64,000 nucleotides of DNA from JANQFM01 sp035471925. GTDB taxonomy: Bacteria > Acidobacteriota > UBA6911 > RPQK01 > DATIPO01. Position 1 is the first letter of the stretch; each line of letters begins with the position of its first letter. The stretch covers positions 43,230-107,229 of the forward strand of contig DATIPO010000005.1 in NCBI GenBank assembly GCA_035471925.1, written 5' to 3'. The notes beneath the pieces are model-generated. The model did not search any database and had not been told where the DNA came from. It worked only from the letters and a program-made list of their open reading frames with translations. Positions 19,387-28,477 of this stretch are shown piece after piece. The translations under genes were made by a program, and so were the position numbers.

Positions 19387-21399
19387 ATGCCCATCACCCA
19401 AAACCGCAAGCCCAGCAAATGGAAGTATGTCGACAAGGCCATCGCCAAGACGGCGGGCGCGGCCTTCGACACCCTTCAGTTTTTCAACAAATTTCGTCCC
19501 AATCCCTCCTTCACGCCCAAGTGGTCAGATAAGCCGCTGCTGAAGTCCTGGGAAAAGTCGAAGCCGACGCTGGGCTGGCCTCGCGAGACCGATTCCCTTT
19601 GTCCCAAGTGCGTGATCGAGGCTCGTGAACGCATTCTCAACGGCGAAGAGGACTACACGGTTCTGATCGATGAGAAGGTCGGCGAGGTCAAGGCCAAGGT
19701 GATTGAGCGTGACGGCAAGATCCTGATGGTCAAGGAATGCCCCATCCACGGCAAATACGAAGACGTGATGGCCATCGACTCCAAGTTTCTCTCCTGGATC
19801 GAGTCCAACTTTCCCGGACGCGACATCCGCGCCCATAATGACGAAGAGCTGCACAACCACGGGTCCTCCACCATCAAGTATGGCCGCGGCGGCGTCTTGA
19901 CCGTCGACTTGACCAACCGCTGCAACATGATGTGCGACCCATGCTTCATGGACGCCAACCAGGTGGGTTTCGTCCACGAGCTGGAGTGGGAAGAGATCAA
20001 GGAGATCTTGGACAACGCCATGACGATTAAGCCGCGCCGTCAGATGTCGGTGCAGTTTTCAGGCGGAGAGCCGACTTTGTCGCCTCACTTCTTCCGGGCC
20101 ATCCGCTACTCCCGCAAGTTGGGCTTCAATTCCGTCCAGGCGGCCACCAATGGCATCGAGTTCGCCAAGGACATCAAGTTCGCCCGCAAGGCTGCCGAAG
20201 CCGGGTTGCGCTACACCTACCTGCAGTTCGACGGCATCGGCAACGACGCCAACTCGCACCGCCACATCGGCAACCTTTTCGACGTCAAGCTGCGGGCCAT
20301 CAACAACATTCATGAGGCGGGGACGGAAATCGTCCTGGTCACGACTCTGGTCAACGATGTCAACAACGACCAAGTCGGGCCCATCATCCGCTTCGCCATG
20401 GACAATCCCAAGAAGATCGCCTTCATCTCCTTCCAGCCGGTGTCCTTTACCGGCCGCGACGAGGAGATCACCGACGAGCGCCGGCAGCGCCAGCGCTACA
20501 CGCTCTCTCACATGGCCCGCGACGTGAAGAAGCAAACCGGCATGACCGAGCCCACCCGCGACTGGTTCCCCCTTTCGCTGATGGGATCCTTCGCCGACTT
20601 CGCCGACATGGTTCACGGCCCCTCGGCCGAATGGGGACAAGTCAGTTGCGGATGCCACCCCAACTGCGGAGTGGGTACCGCGGTAATGATCGACAAAGAA
20701 ACCAAAGACGCCGCTCCGGTGCCCGAATTCCTCAACATTCCGGGACTGGTGGCCGACATGCAGAAGCTGACTGACGCCGGCCGCGGCAAGTGGTTCTCGA
20801 ACATCATGATGGGATTGGCGCTGCTCAAGAACTACGAGCCCTTCAACGCGCCTCCCCGCCTGCGCTTGCTCGACATCCTCAAGAAGTTCGACAAGAGCTT
20901 CGGACTGTCGGGCAAGGACTACGGTAGCGGCAAAGAGCGCCGCGAAGATCCTTGGAACTTCCTCTTCATTGCCGGAATGTGGTTCCAGGATCTCTTCAAC
21001 TACGACTTCCGCCGCACCGAGATGTGCATCATCCCCTACGCTACCCAAGAAGGCGAGATTTCGTTCTGCGCCTACAACACCGGTCACGGATGGCGCAACA
21101 TTATCGAGCACATGCACATGAACGCCACGGTGGCCAAATGGTACGAGCAGAACGGCCGTCATGAGATCTTCGCCGGCGGCAACAACGTCGACCTCAACAC
21201 CTACGAGCACCAGCTCAAGCTCAACTCCCAGGACGTGGCCCGCAAGCGCGAAAATCAGGGGCGCCCCCAGACCGCCCGTGACGAGAAAATGGCCCGCCGC
21301 AAGGCCGCCCGCGAAGCCGCCATGGTCCGCGAGTACTACGAAGAGCAAGTGCTCAACCAGAAGAAGAAAGACGACCTGGTACAGATCTCTCTCAGCTAG
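19387..21399 (+). CDS. Large radical SAM protein, tetraether/membrane-spanning lipid synthase-like
   Basis: 670 residues; AAGGAAG precedes the ATG. An N-terminal Cys module (CPKC at 72-75 and CPIHG at 118-122) could bind zinc as a rubredoxin-like knuckle. The radical SAM core begins with VDLTNRCNMMCDPCF (Cys179, 183, 186 bind the SAM cluster) and FSGGEPT (224-230). Later cysteines, CGCHPNC (421-427), Cys547 and Cys561, could hold auxiliary clusters. This order (Cys module, TNRC core, late Cys) resembles the Tes family, which couples lipid tails to make tetraethers, and its bacterial relatives linked to membrane-spanning lipids. The C-terminus is rich in Lys, Arg and Glu and may be a coiled coil. 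The radical SAM call is certain; the lipid role is inferred from family resemblance. Confidence 0.85.
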   Translation: MPITQNRKPSKWKYVDKAIAKTAGAAFDTLQFFNKFRPNPSFTPKWSDKPLLKSWEKSKPTLGWPRETDSLCPKCVIEARERILNGEEDYTVLIDEKVGEVKAKVIERDGKILMVKECPIHGKYEDVMAIDSKFLSWIESNFPGRDIRAHNDEELHNHGSSTIKYGRGGVLTVDLTNRCNMMCDPCFMDANQVGFVHELEWEEIKEILDNAMTIKPRRQMSVQFSGGEPTLSPHFFRAIRYSRKLGFNSVQAATNGIEFAKDIKFARKAAEAGLRYTYLQFDGIGNDANSHRHIGNLFDVKLRAINNIHEAGTEIVLVTTLVNDVNNDQVGPIIRFAMDNPKKIAFISFQPVSFTGRDEEITDERRQRQRYTLSHMARDVKKQTGMTEPTRDWFPLSLMGSFADFADMVHGPSAEWGQVSCGCHPNCGVGTAVMIDKETKDAAPVPEFLNIPGLVADMQKLTDAGRGKWFSNIMMGLALLKNYEPFNAPPRLRLLDILKKFDKSFGLSGKDYGSGKERREDPWNFLFIAGMWFQDLFNYDFRRTEMCIIPYATQEGEISFCAYNTGHGWRNIIEHMHMNATVAKWYEQNGRHEIFAGGNNVDLNTYEHQLKLNSQDVARKRENQGRPQTARDEKMARRKAAREAAMVREYYEEQVLNQKKKDDLVQISLS

Positions 21400-21427
21400 G
21401 TCGTCCAAGCGATACTTTCGCATCAAG

Positions 21428-21475
21428 GCCCGCTTTCCGGCATGCGCCAAGCTTGAGGAAAGCGGGCTTTTTCTT
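21428..21475 (+). terminator. Intrinsic terminator after the radical SAM gene
   Basis: GCCCGCTTTCC (21428-21438) and GGAAAGCGGGC (21457-21467) form a perfect 11-bp stem followed by TTTTTCTT. It lies 28 bases after the stop codon and 25 bases before mobB, so mobB is probably expressed separately or by read-through. Confidence 0.85.
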
Positions 21476-21499
21476 GTGCCCGGACCGAATGGGGATGAG

Positions 21500-22018
21500 A
21501 TGGCTTTGAAACGAGTGCATATCGTGGGCGGACGCAATCAGGGCAAGACGACCCTGATCGAAGAACTTCTGGGAGAATTCGCCTCGCGGGGACTGAAGGT
21601 GGGCACCATCAAGCACACCCGCCACGCCTATGATATCGACACGCCCGGCAAAGACTCCTACCGTCACCATCAGGCGGGCAGCCATCCCTGGGCCATCATC
21701 AGCGGGCAGACCACCGCCCTCTTCCTGCAATCTCAAGGGGAGGAACGCGACTACCTCCCCCTGGAAGCCCACTTTTCCGACTGCCATCTGGTGTTGGTCG
21801 AAGGTCACCTGGATGCGACTTCTCCGCGCATCGAGGTGTGGCGCGCCGAGACCGGGGAAGAGCCTCTGGCCCTTTCCCATCCCGGTCCCCAGGCGCTGGT
21901 CAGCGACGACCCTCCCGACCCTTCCTGGGATCTGTGTCCGGAGATGGAGTTTTGGCCTCGAAGCGACCTGCAAGGACTGGCCGACCGCATCCTCGAGCTG
22001 GCCGACTCGGCAGCCTGA
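21500..22018 (+). CDS. mobB: Molybdopterin-guanine dinucleotide biosynthesis protein B
   Basis: 172 residues. The ATG at 21500 is chosen because the family starts just before the P-loop; the frame upstream of it is not coding in character. It has the GTP-binding loop GGRNQGKTTL near the start, KVGTIKHTRHAYDIDTPGKDSYRHHQAG (a strong MobB signature) and LVLVEGH. MobB helps attach GMP to the molybdenum cofactor. No other Moco gene or molybdoenzyme is in the window, so the client is elsewhere. Confidence 0.92.
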   Translation: MALKRVHIVGGRNQGKTTLIEELLGEFASRGLKVGTIKHTRHAYDIDTPGKDSYRHHQAGSHPWAIISGQTTALFLQSQGEERDYLPLEAHFSDCHLVLVEGHLDATSPRIEVWRAETGEEPLALSHPGPQALVSDDPPDPSWDLCPEMEFWPRSDLQGLADRILELADSAA

Positions 22019-22045
22019 CGCCGGCATGGCCTAGAATGGAACATC

Positions 22046-22723
22046 ATGGTCAGGAGTTTCCAGTTTTCGACTTCCTTCGGATTGGGCTCACGTCCGCTGG
22101 AGGAAATGCGCCGCGCCTATGACCCGATTCTGCGCAACCAGTTCGATCATTATCTGAAGGGCACGCGCCGGCAATGCGAGCAAGTGATCGACGAGTTGTG
22201 GAAATCTCTCGACGACGAACCGAGCTTGCCGCCGGCTGCCACCGAGAGTCAATTCGTTCTCCATCTGATCAGCCGCTTCCTGCGGCTAGGCGGTGCCCGG
22301 CCGCCGGCCGATTCCAGCGCGCGCCTGGAGAGGATTCAAGTGCTGCTGGAAGGCCTTTCAATCTACCAGCGCAAATGCGCCTTTCTCTTGCTTTCAGGCT
22401 ATCCCAAGGATTGGGCGGGCAGCATGCTCAACGTGGGCACCGTGCAGATCTACAATACGCTGCAGGAGCTGCAAGGCCGCTGCGGGGGGCAACTGCCTTC
22501 TCTTGAGGCCGCTGACAAAGCCGCTCTGCGCGAAGCGGCTCCCGCCGACCCCGAGGCCCTGGGGCGGTTCGAATCCCTCATTGAGGGCGTGATCCACTGG
22601 GAGGACAAGCAACAATTGGAAGCACGCATCGCTGAGCGCCTCGAATTGCTGGAAACGCTGGTGATGCTTGAAGAAATCCGCCATTTTCTAGCACGCGACC
22701 GTGACCGAGACCGACAAAGCTGA
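22046..22723 (+). CDS. Hypothetical protein
   Basis: 225 residues with no signal peptide, membrane segment or motif I recognise. It is largely helical by composition, with a Leu/Glu-rich C-terminal half and an Arg-Asp tail (RDRDRDRQS). It starts 27 bases after mobB and ends 31 bases before the next gene, in the same direction, and codon use is like its neighbours, so it is probably real. Its context with a TPR-thioredoxin protein gives no clear role. Confidence 0.65.
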   Translation: MVRSFQFSTSFGLGSRPLEEMRRAYDPILRNQFDHYLKGTRRQCEQVIDELWKSLDDEPSLPPAATESQFVLHLISRFLRLGGARPPADSSARLERIQVLLEGLSIYQRKCAFLLLSGYPKDWAGSMLNVGTVQIYNTLQELQGRCGGQLPSLEAADKAALREAAPADPEALGRFESLIEGVIHWEDKQQLEARIAERLELLETLVMLEEIRHFLARDRDRDRQS

Positions 22724-22754
22724 GGACCCCTGCACGGAGGTCCGAGGAGAGAAC

Positions 22755-24638
22755 ATGCCGCAATTGATCGAGAAAGCCTTAACGCCGCTCATCATGCTGC
22801 TCTGCCTGGTGCTGGGCGGGAGTTTTCTGACCGCCTCGGAGATGGAGGGGCGGTGGCTCTTTCAGATCGCTCTAGATAGCGGGCAGATGCTTCCGGCCTT
22901 CATCCTGGAAGTCCCCGCCGAGGGTGTCAGTCAGGCCCGCCTGCTGAGCGATCAGGCCCGCGGCGAGATGCAGCTCAGCAGCGTCAATCTGGCGGGCTCT
23001 CAAGTCGAAGTCAACCTGACCTCCCGCGGGGCCCAACTGACATTTGCCGGCAAGTTGGCGGGTGATGAGATTCGCGGCACCGCTAACGGCGCCGGATTAA
23101 GCGACCGCGCCTTCATCGCCAAGCGTACCGACCTGCAGCAACTGGGTCGGTCCCAGCCACCCGGGCAAGAAGAGCGGGTCAGCTACACGCGGGCGCTTTC
23201 CCAGCGCGACCCGCAGGCCAGGGTGAAAGGGCTGAGGGAATTTATCCGGCGCTACTCTCGCAGCGATTTAGCGGAAAGGGCCTACGAGAAGATTTTCGAT
23301 GCCCTGTTGGAGATGGAGGTCTCAGAGTTTGAAGCCATGCAGGCGGCGCAGGATTTCGTCGTCCATTCCGAAAACCGTCTGTCGGCGTTGGACCGTGCCG
23401 CCGCCATCCTGGCCGAACACGAAGTATACTTGCAGCGGGCTGAGACCTTCTCCGAAGAAGTGCTGGCCAAGGCCGATCCCAAGACGCCTTCCATGCCCCG
23501 CTTTCTGCAAACGAGGGCCAAGATCGCCCTGCTCAAAGACGAGCCGGAAGAAGCTCTGCGTTATCTGCGCCTGGCCCGTGAACTGGCCCCCTCGGGAGGC
23601 GAAATTCCCCTTCAGATGGCCAACGCTTACCACAAGATCGGCAACATCGATAAGGCCCAGGAACTCTACCTCGAGGCCTACCTCAACAGCGGAAGCTCCG
23701 TCGCCCGAGCCCGAGTGGAACGCTTCTACCGCCAGACCCACGGGTCGAGCGAGGGCCTGGACGAGCTCATCCACCAGGCCTTCTCCAAGCGTCCCCTGCC
23801 TTTCGAGGCGGGGCGCTATCAAGGATCTCAACCGCAAACCGTCATCCTGATGGAGCTTTTCACCGGCTCTGAGTGCGTCCCCTGCCAGGCCGCTGACTAC
23901 GCCTTCAACGGACTGGTGGAGCACTATCCCCATCAGGTGGTGTCCGCCATCCAGTACCACCTGCACATTCCCAAGATCGACCCCATGGCCAATCCCGACG
24001 CTTACCGAAGAGCCTCCTACTATGACGTGCAGTCCACTCCGGCCGCGATTTTTGGCGGTACCGAAAGGCAAATGGGGGGCGGACGCAAGGATCGGGCACA
24101 AGAACTCTTCGGGCGTTATCAGGCCGAGATCAGGTCGATGGCGATAGACGGAGACGCCAAGTGGAACATCGACCTCTCGGGACGGCTGCAAGGGGATGTG
24201 CTTCACTACCGGGCCTCCGCCGCGCCCGCCCGGGAACCTGCCTCAGGCGATAAAGCCGAAGGGGCCGATGTCCGCCTGCACCTGACGCTGGTGGAGGGTT
24301 CGGTAGAATATATTGGATACAACGGCGTTTATTTCCATCACAACGTGGTGCGCAAGATGCTGCCCGACCCCGAAGGCGCCGAGCTTCAAGGCCAAGGACA
24401 GGCAGGTGTAGAAGGAACGCTCGACTTGATGCGCCTTGAAGCCGAACTCGAGGCCTACTTGCAGCAAACGGAGAAGGACGAGAAACAGGAGTTCAGCCGT
24501 TACATGCATCAACTCAACCGCGACGATCTTTACCTGGTGGCCTTCGTGCAGGAGCGAGGAACCAAGCGCGTCCTGCAGGCCGCCATGGCCGCGGTGGAAA
24601 GTAAGGCCGAAGCGACCGCCTCGTCGCGTCCCGACTAG
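22755..24638 (+). CDS. Exported TPR protein with thioredoxin-like domain
   Basis: 627 residues from the ATG at 22755, preceded by GAGGAGAG; a longer frame starting at 22701 would bury the signal. A hydrophobic signal or anchor (LTPLIMLLCLVLGGSFLTA) is followed by a small beta domain (about 30-130), TPR-like helices (about 170-350), then a thioredoxin-fold segment starting VILMELFTGSECVPCQAADYAF with a CxxC pair (CVPC) and YDVQSTPAAIFGG carrying the expected cis-Pro. An outer-face thiol oxidoreductase is inferred. The final part is a beta-rich domain of unknown role. Similar proteins are annotated only as thioredoxin-domain proteins. Confidence 0.8.
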   Translation: MPQLIEKALTPLIMLLCLVLGGSFLTASEMEGRWLFQIALDSGQMLPAFILEVPAEGVSQARLLSDQARGEMQLSSVNLAGSQVEVNLTSRGAQLTFAGKLAGDEIRGTANGAGLSDRAFIAKRTDLQQLGRSQPPGQEERVSYTRALSQRDPQARVKGLREFIRRYSRSDLAERAYEKIFDALLEMEVSEFEAMQAAQDFVVHSENRLSALDRAAAILAEHEVYLQRAETFSEEVLAKADPKTPSMPRFLQTRAKIALLKDEPEEALRYLRLARELAPSGGEIPLQMANAYHKIGNIDKAQELYLEAYLNSGSSVARARVERFYRQTHGSSEGLDELIHQAFSKRPLPFEAGRYQGSQPQTVILMELFTGSECVPCQAADYAFNGLVEHYPHQVVSAIQYHLHIPKIDPMANPDAYRRASYYDVQSTPAAIFGGTERQMGGGRKDRAQELFGRYQAEIRSMAIDGDAKWNIDLSGRLQGDVLHYRASAAPAREPASGDKAEGADVRLHLTLVEGSVEYIGYNGVYFHHNVVRKMLPDPEGAELQGQGQAGVEGTLDLMRLEAELEAYLQQTEKDEKQEFSRYMHQLNRDDLYLVAFVQERGTKRVLQAAMAAVESKAEATASSRPD

Positions 24639-24738
24639 CTAAGCGAGCAGTCTCATACCGCCGAGAGCAATCAGGCCTTCAGCGCGGTCGCTGGAACTCC
24701 TTGCCAAGTTCGAGGTGCGATATGCGACGTTCGAAAGA

Positions 24739-24811
24739 ACCCCGAAGGGGTGCAATTCGCTAGCCCAGGGTGGCCGCTGCAAGCGCAGCGACGCAAGGGC
24801 GCAACCCTGGG
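24739..24811. repeat. Palindrome-rich intergenic element
   Basis: Three hairpins in 73 bases: ACCCC-GAA-GGGGT (24739-24751), an outer stem CCCAGGGT (24764-24771) with ACCCTGGG (24804-24811), and inside it CGCTGC (24775-24780) with GCAGCG (24785-24790). The style is that of dispersed REP-like elements seen in many GC-rich genomes. It fills most of the gap between the thioredoxin protein gene and btuD. No other copy was noticed in the window. Confidence 0.5.
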
Positions 24812-24900
24812 TACCGTGGTCAACCCGAATAAAGTTAGGATGCAGCATGGCTCAAGACTTTTGACCGACTGCACTAGCAACCAGCGCCTTCCGTGATCTT

Positions 24901-25716
24901 ATGCCGCGAATTCAGACCTACAACCTGCGAGCCGCTTATGACCGGGAGCCCGTAATCTGCGATGTGTCTCTGCGGGTGGAACGGGGCGAACTGGTAGCCT
25001 TGGCGGGACCCAACGGGTCGGGCAAGTCGACTCTGATCCGGCTGATCAGCAATGTGCTCAAGCCCGAGGCGGGACGAGTCGAAATCGACGGGCGGGATGT
25101 GAGCGACTTCCCCCACGACGAGTTGGCGCGCCGGCTGGCCGTGGTCCAGCAGGAAGCCGCCCTCAACTTTGATTTCACGGTGCGCGAGGTGGTCAATCTC
25201 GGCCGCATTCCCCATCTCAAGCGCTTCCAGAGAGAGACCGCCGGCGACCGTCAAGCTGTCGACGAAGCCCTGCGGCGGACCCACCTTGAAGAGTTGGCCG
25301 AGCGTCCCGTAACGCTCATCAGCGGGGGCGAGCGCCAGCGGGTGGCCATCGCTCGGGCCCTGGCCCAGGAGCCCGAGATCCTCTTGCTGGACGAGCCCAC
25401 CTCCCACCTCGACATCCGCTATCAGTTGGCCCTGCTGGAGGATCTGCGGCAACTGGTAGGCGAGACCGGACTGGCGGTCTTAGTCGTCCTCCACGACCTC
25501 AACCTGGCGGCTCAGTTCTGTGATCGTCTGCTGCTGCTCTACCAAGGACGCCTGGAGCGGGACGGGCCTCCCTCGCAGGTCATCGACGCCGACATCGTGC
25601 GCCGTCTCTACGCCATCGAGGCCGAGGTGCATCCCCATCCCGTCTACGGGACGCCTTGCCTGCACCCTGTCCGTCAGGCCCAGCCCCCGGCCGCTTCGCC
25701 GGAGTCCTCTTCATGA
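24901..25716 (+). CDS. btuD: Cobalamin/iron-siderophore type ABC transporter ATPase
   Basis: 271 residues. Walker A GPNGSGKST, signature ISGGERQRVAIARAL and Walker B EILLLDEPTSHLD are intact, with a switch His in VVLHDLNLAAQFCDR. It belongs to the FecE/BtuD branch that powers vitamin B12 and siderophore import. Its stop overlaps the permease start in an ATGA, and cobO, btuF, a B12 riboswitch, btuB and cobT follow, which makes cobalamin the likely substrate. No ribosome site is obvious before the ATG. The about 30-residue Pro/Ser-rich tail is not conserved. Confidence 0.9.
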   Translation: MPRIQTYNLRAAYDREPVICDVSLRVERGELVALAGPNGSGKSTLIRLISNVLKPEAGRVEIDGRDVSDFPHDELARRLAVVQQEAALNFDFTVREVVNLGRIPHLKRFQRETAGDRQAVDEALRRTHLEELAERPVTLISGGERQRVAIARALAQEPEILLLDEPTSHLDIRYQLALLEDLRQLVGETGLAVLVVLHDLNLAAQFCDRLLLLYQGRLERDGPPSQVIDADIVRRLYAIEAEVHPHPVYGTPCLHPVRQAQPPAASPESSS

Positions 25717-26720
25717 AGCGCGTCCTGCTCATGGCCGGGGTGTGGCTGCTGGTGACCGGCGCCGCCTTGACGATCGGGCCCGGGGATCTGACTTTGGCGG
25801 AAATCGGCGCCATCCTGGGCCAGTACCTTCCGGCCGCAGGATCCGCCGATCTGCCCCTGCACCGCCAGGCCATCCTTCTGGACGTACGTCTTCCCCGCAT
25901 CCTCCTGTCGGGACTGGTGGGCGCCGCCCTCTCCCTGGCCGGCACGGCCCTGCAGGGACTCTTCCGAAATCCCATGGCCAGCCCCTACGTGCTGGGCATC
26001 TCGGCGGGAGCGGCTCTGGGCGCCGTGATCGCACTCATCTGGAAGGCCGACGCCTGGCTGGCCTACCTGCGTGCCGTCCCCCTCTTCGCTTTCGCGGGCG
26101 CCGTCGCCGCGACACTCATCGTCTACTGGCTGGCCCGCATCAAGGGACGCGTCCCCGTGGCTACCCTGCTTCTGGCCGGCATCGCCCTGGGCTCTTTCCT
26201 CTCCGCCGTGGTCTCGCTGATACTGGTCTTCAGCGAAGAGAACGTGGCCAGCGTGCTCTTCTGGCTGATGGGCGGACTGGGGTCGGCGGACTGGTCAGGG
26301 CTGCTGCTGGTCATCCCCTACTTCCTGCTGGGGACGCTTTTGCTCATCTTTCATTCGCGTGAACTCAACGCCCTGCTGCTGGGCGAGGAAGCCGCCGCCC
26401 ACCTGGGGATCGACGTCGAGTCGATCAAGCGCAGGCTGCTGCTGGCCACCTCTCTCCTGACCGCCGCCGCGGTGGCCGTCACCGGCATCATCGGATTCGT
26501 GGGACTCATCGTTCCCCACATCGTTCGCCTCATCGTGGGGCCCGATCATCGCCTCCTTATCCCACTCTCGGGTCTGGCCGGGGCCGTGCTGCTGACCGTC
26601 ATGGACACGGTGGCCCGTTCGCTGCTCACCCAGGAGATCCCGGTAGGGGTGATCAGCGCCCTGCTGGGCGGGCCCTTCTTCATCATCCTGCTGCGGCGTC
26701 ATCGCGCCGAACTGCTGTAA
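25713..26720 (+). CDS. btuC: Cobalamin ABC transporter permease (FecCD family)
   Basis: 335 residues from the ATG at 25713, with GGAG eight bases upstream and a 4-base overlap with btuD. About ten membrane segments. Family motifs include PRILLSGLVGAALSLAGTALQGLFRNPMASPYVLGISAGAALGA in the first third, GFVGLIVPHIVRLIVGPDHR near the end, and the final EIPVGVISALLGGPFFIILL. BtuC-type permeases work as a dimer with BtuD and accept B12 from BtuF, which is encoded convergently 600 bp downstream. Confidence 0.93.
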   Translation: MKRVLLMAGVWLLVTGAALTIGPGDLTLAEIGAILGQYLPAAGSADLPLHRQAILLDVRLPRILLSGLVGAALSLAGTALQGLFRNPMASPYVLGISAGAALGAVIALIWKADAWLAYLRAVPLFAFAGAVAATLIVYWLARIKGRVPVATLLLAGIALGSFLSAVVSLILVFSEENVASVLFWLMGGLGSADWSGLLLVIPYFLLGTLLLIFHSRELNALLLGEEAAAHLGIDVESIKRRLLLATSLLTAAAVAVTGIIGFVGLIVPHIVRLIVGPDHRLLIPLSGLAGAVLLTVMDTVARSLLTQEIPVGVISALLGGPFFIILLRRHRAELL

Positions 26721-26746
26721 ACGGTTCATTTCCAGGAAGAGGTTTC

Positions 26747-27316
26747 ATGGAAGCTCCTACTAGCCACCAACATCCGGATAAGAAAGCCCCTCCCAAGGGG
26801 CTGCTGATCGTCAACACGGGCGAAGGCAAAGGCAAGACCACCGCTGCGCTGGGAATTTTACTGCGGGCCTGGGGCCGCGGCATGAAGGTGTGCATGCTGC
26901 AGTTCCTGAAAGCCAAGACAGGACGCTGGGGAGAGGCTTTGGCCGCCCAGAAAATGGGGATTGAACTGGTGCCCCTGGGCGACGGATTCACCTGGACCTC
27001 GAAGGACCTGTCCAAGGATCAAGCCCTGGCGCGCCAGGGGTGGGAGATGTGCAAGGAGCGCATCCTGGCGCCCCAAGGGGAGTGGGACGTCATCGTCCTC
27101 GACGAACTGACCTATTGCTTGAACTACGACTGGCTGCCGGTCCAGGAAGTGCTGGACACCTTGGCCCGCCGTCCCAAGATGCGCCACGTCATCATCACCG
27201 GCCGGGACGCCCCGCAGGAACTGATCGATGCCGCCGACCTGGTCACCGAAATGACCCTCGTCAAGCATCCCTACGAGGAGCAGGGCATCCGCGCTCAAGC
27301 CGGCATCGAGTTCTGA
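26747..27316 (+). CDS. cobO: Corrinoid adenosyltransferase (CobA/CobO type)
   Basis: 189 residues. It transfers the adenosyl group of ATP to reduced cobalamin to make coenzyme B12. Motifs: P-loop NTGEGKGKTTAALG, MLQFLKAKTGRWGE, DVIVLDELTYCLNYDWL and the C-terminal KHPYEEQGIRAQAGIEF, all diagnostic of the CobA family. It lies 26 bases after btuC in the same direction, so it is probably in the same transcript. Its stop directly abuts the stop of the convergent btuF gene. Confidence 0.95.
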   Translation: MEAPTSHQHPDKKAPPKGLLIVNTGEGKGKTTAALGILLRAWGRGMKVCMLQFLKAKTGRWGEALAAQKMGIELVPLGDGFTWTSKDLSKDQALARQGWEMCKERILAPQGEWDVIVLDELTYCLNYDWLPVQEVLDTLARRPKMRHVIITGRDAPQELIDAADLVTEMTLVKHPYEEQGIRAQAGIEF

Positions 27317-28219
27317 CTACTGCTGGGAGGGATGGAGAATGTCGAAGGCCAGCAGTTCCAGTACGTCGATCAAGCGCGGGCCGGGACGCGAGAAAGCGTC
27401 CTGATCGAGTAGGTAGACGCGTCCTTCGCGGACGGCCTTGATGCTGGCCCACTGCCCGCGCCGGCCCGAGATGAGGTCCTGGCGGGAGGATTGGCGCGGT
27501 GTCAGGATCACGTCGGGATTGCGCTCCAGCACCGTTTCAAGGCTCATGAGCGGCCAGTTGGTCAAGGTGTCGTGGGCGATGTTGCGTCCCCCGGCCAGCT
27601 CGATCAACTGATCGATGAAGGTTCCCGGACCCGCGCTTCTCAGCGGTTCCGGCCAGATTTCCACAAACACCTGTGGACGCTTTTGAGGTGGAATGTCCGC
27701 CACCCTCTCGGCGACCCGCTCCATTCGCTCACGCAGCCGGCGGACCAGTTCGCGGGCACGCTCATCCCGCTCCGCCATCCGGCCCAGTTGCAGGATGGCG
27801 TCGAACACGCCCTCCAGATCCTGGGGATTGAGATGCAGCACCTTCAAGCCCAGCGATTCCAGCTTGGGACGATGTTGGCCGCTCATTTCGGTGATCAGCA
27901 CCAGGTCCGGGTTGAGGGCCAGGATGCGTTCGAAGGAAGGATGGAGCAGGGAGCCCACCAGGGGAACGTCCTGGCGACGAAGCGCCCTCAAGCTGAATTC
28001 GTCTACCCCGGCCAGGCGATCTTCGGCCAGCAGGTAGCGCAAGATCTCGCTGTTGCCGGGGTTGAGCGAGACGATGCGCTGTGGCGGGCGCTGCAATTCA
28101 ACCACACCGCCGCTGCTCTCGCTGATGTGCATGGGGAAGGAAGCCGGCTGGGCCGCGGTCCACCACTGACCGGGCCAAAGCGTCATCAATGCGCATAGCT
28201 GCCAGCCAAGCCTTCTCAT
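27317..28219 (-). CDS. btuF: Cobalamin-binding periplasmic protein
   Basis: 300 residues from the ATG at 28219. This start gives a signal peptide, though GGAG lies directly against it, so the true start may be the TTG two codons earlier or translation may be leaderless. The BtuF-like TroA fold is marked by PQRIVSLNPGNSEILRYLLAEDRLAGVDEF and VPLVGSLLHPSFERILALNPDLVL, then FVEIWPEPLRSAGPGTFIDQLIELAGG. It hands B12 to BtuCD. Convergent with cobO and divergent from the small Cys-rich gene across 258 bp with no clear promoter consensus. Confidence 0.9.
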   Translation of the reverse strand: MRRLGWQLCALMTLWPGQWWTAAQPASFPMHISESSGGVVELQRPPQRIVSLNPGNSEILRYLLAEDRLAGVDEFSLRALRRQDVPLVGSLLHPSFERILALNPDLVLITEMSGQHRPKLESLGLKVLHLNPQDLEGVFDAILQLGRMAERDERARELVRRLRERMERVAERVADIPPQKRPQVFVEIWPEPLRSAGPGTFIDQLIELAGGRNIAHDTLTNWPLMSLETVLERNPDVILTPRQSSRQDLISGRRGQWASIKAVREGRVYLLDQDAFSRPGPRLIDVLELLAFDILHPSQQ

Positions 28220-28477
28220 CTCCAAAGCATACCAGTTCGACGGTCCCGCCTTTGTTGCACACGGTCCTGCACTCTGCTCTCGACACGAAACCGCGGCCGC
28301 CAACTACCACCTTAGGTGCACAAATCATCCTGATACTCGAATCCAAGGTCATTTCCTCTGTGTCAAACAATTATTTTTGCGATCTCAATCAAACTAAGAT
28401 AGGGACATCGACCACCTCATTAAGCTGAATGGCGTGCGCGAGTCCACGCCCGGCATTTCCCCAAGGAGAAACCCCTG

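Noticed and set aside
21161..21499. 5' extension of the mobB frame
   Set aside because: It overlaps the end of the radical SAM gene, has Thr/Ser/Arg-rich shadow composition, and mobB proteins start at the P-loop.
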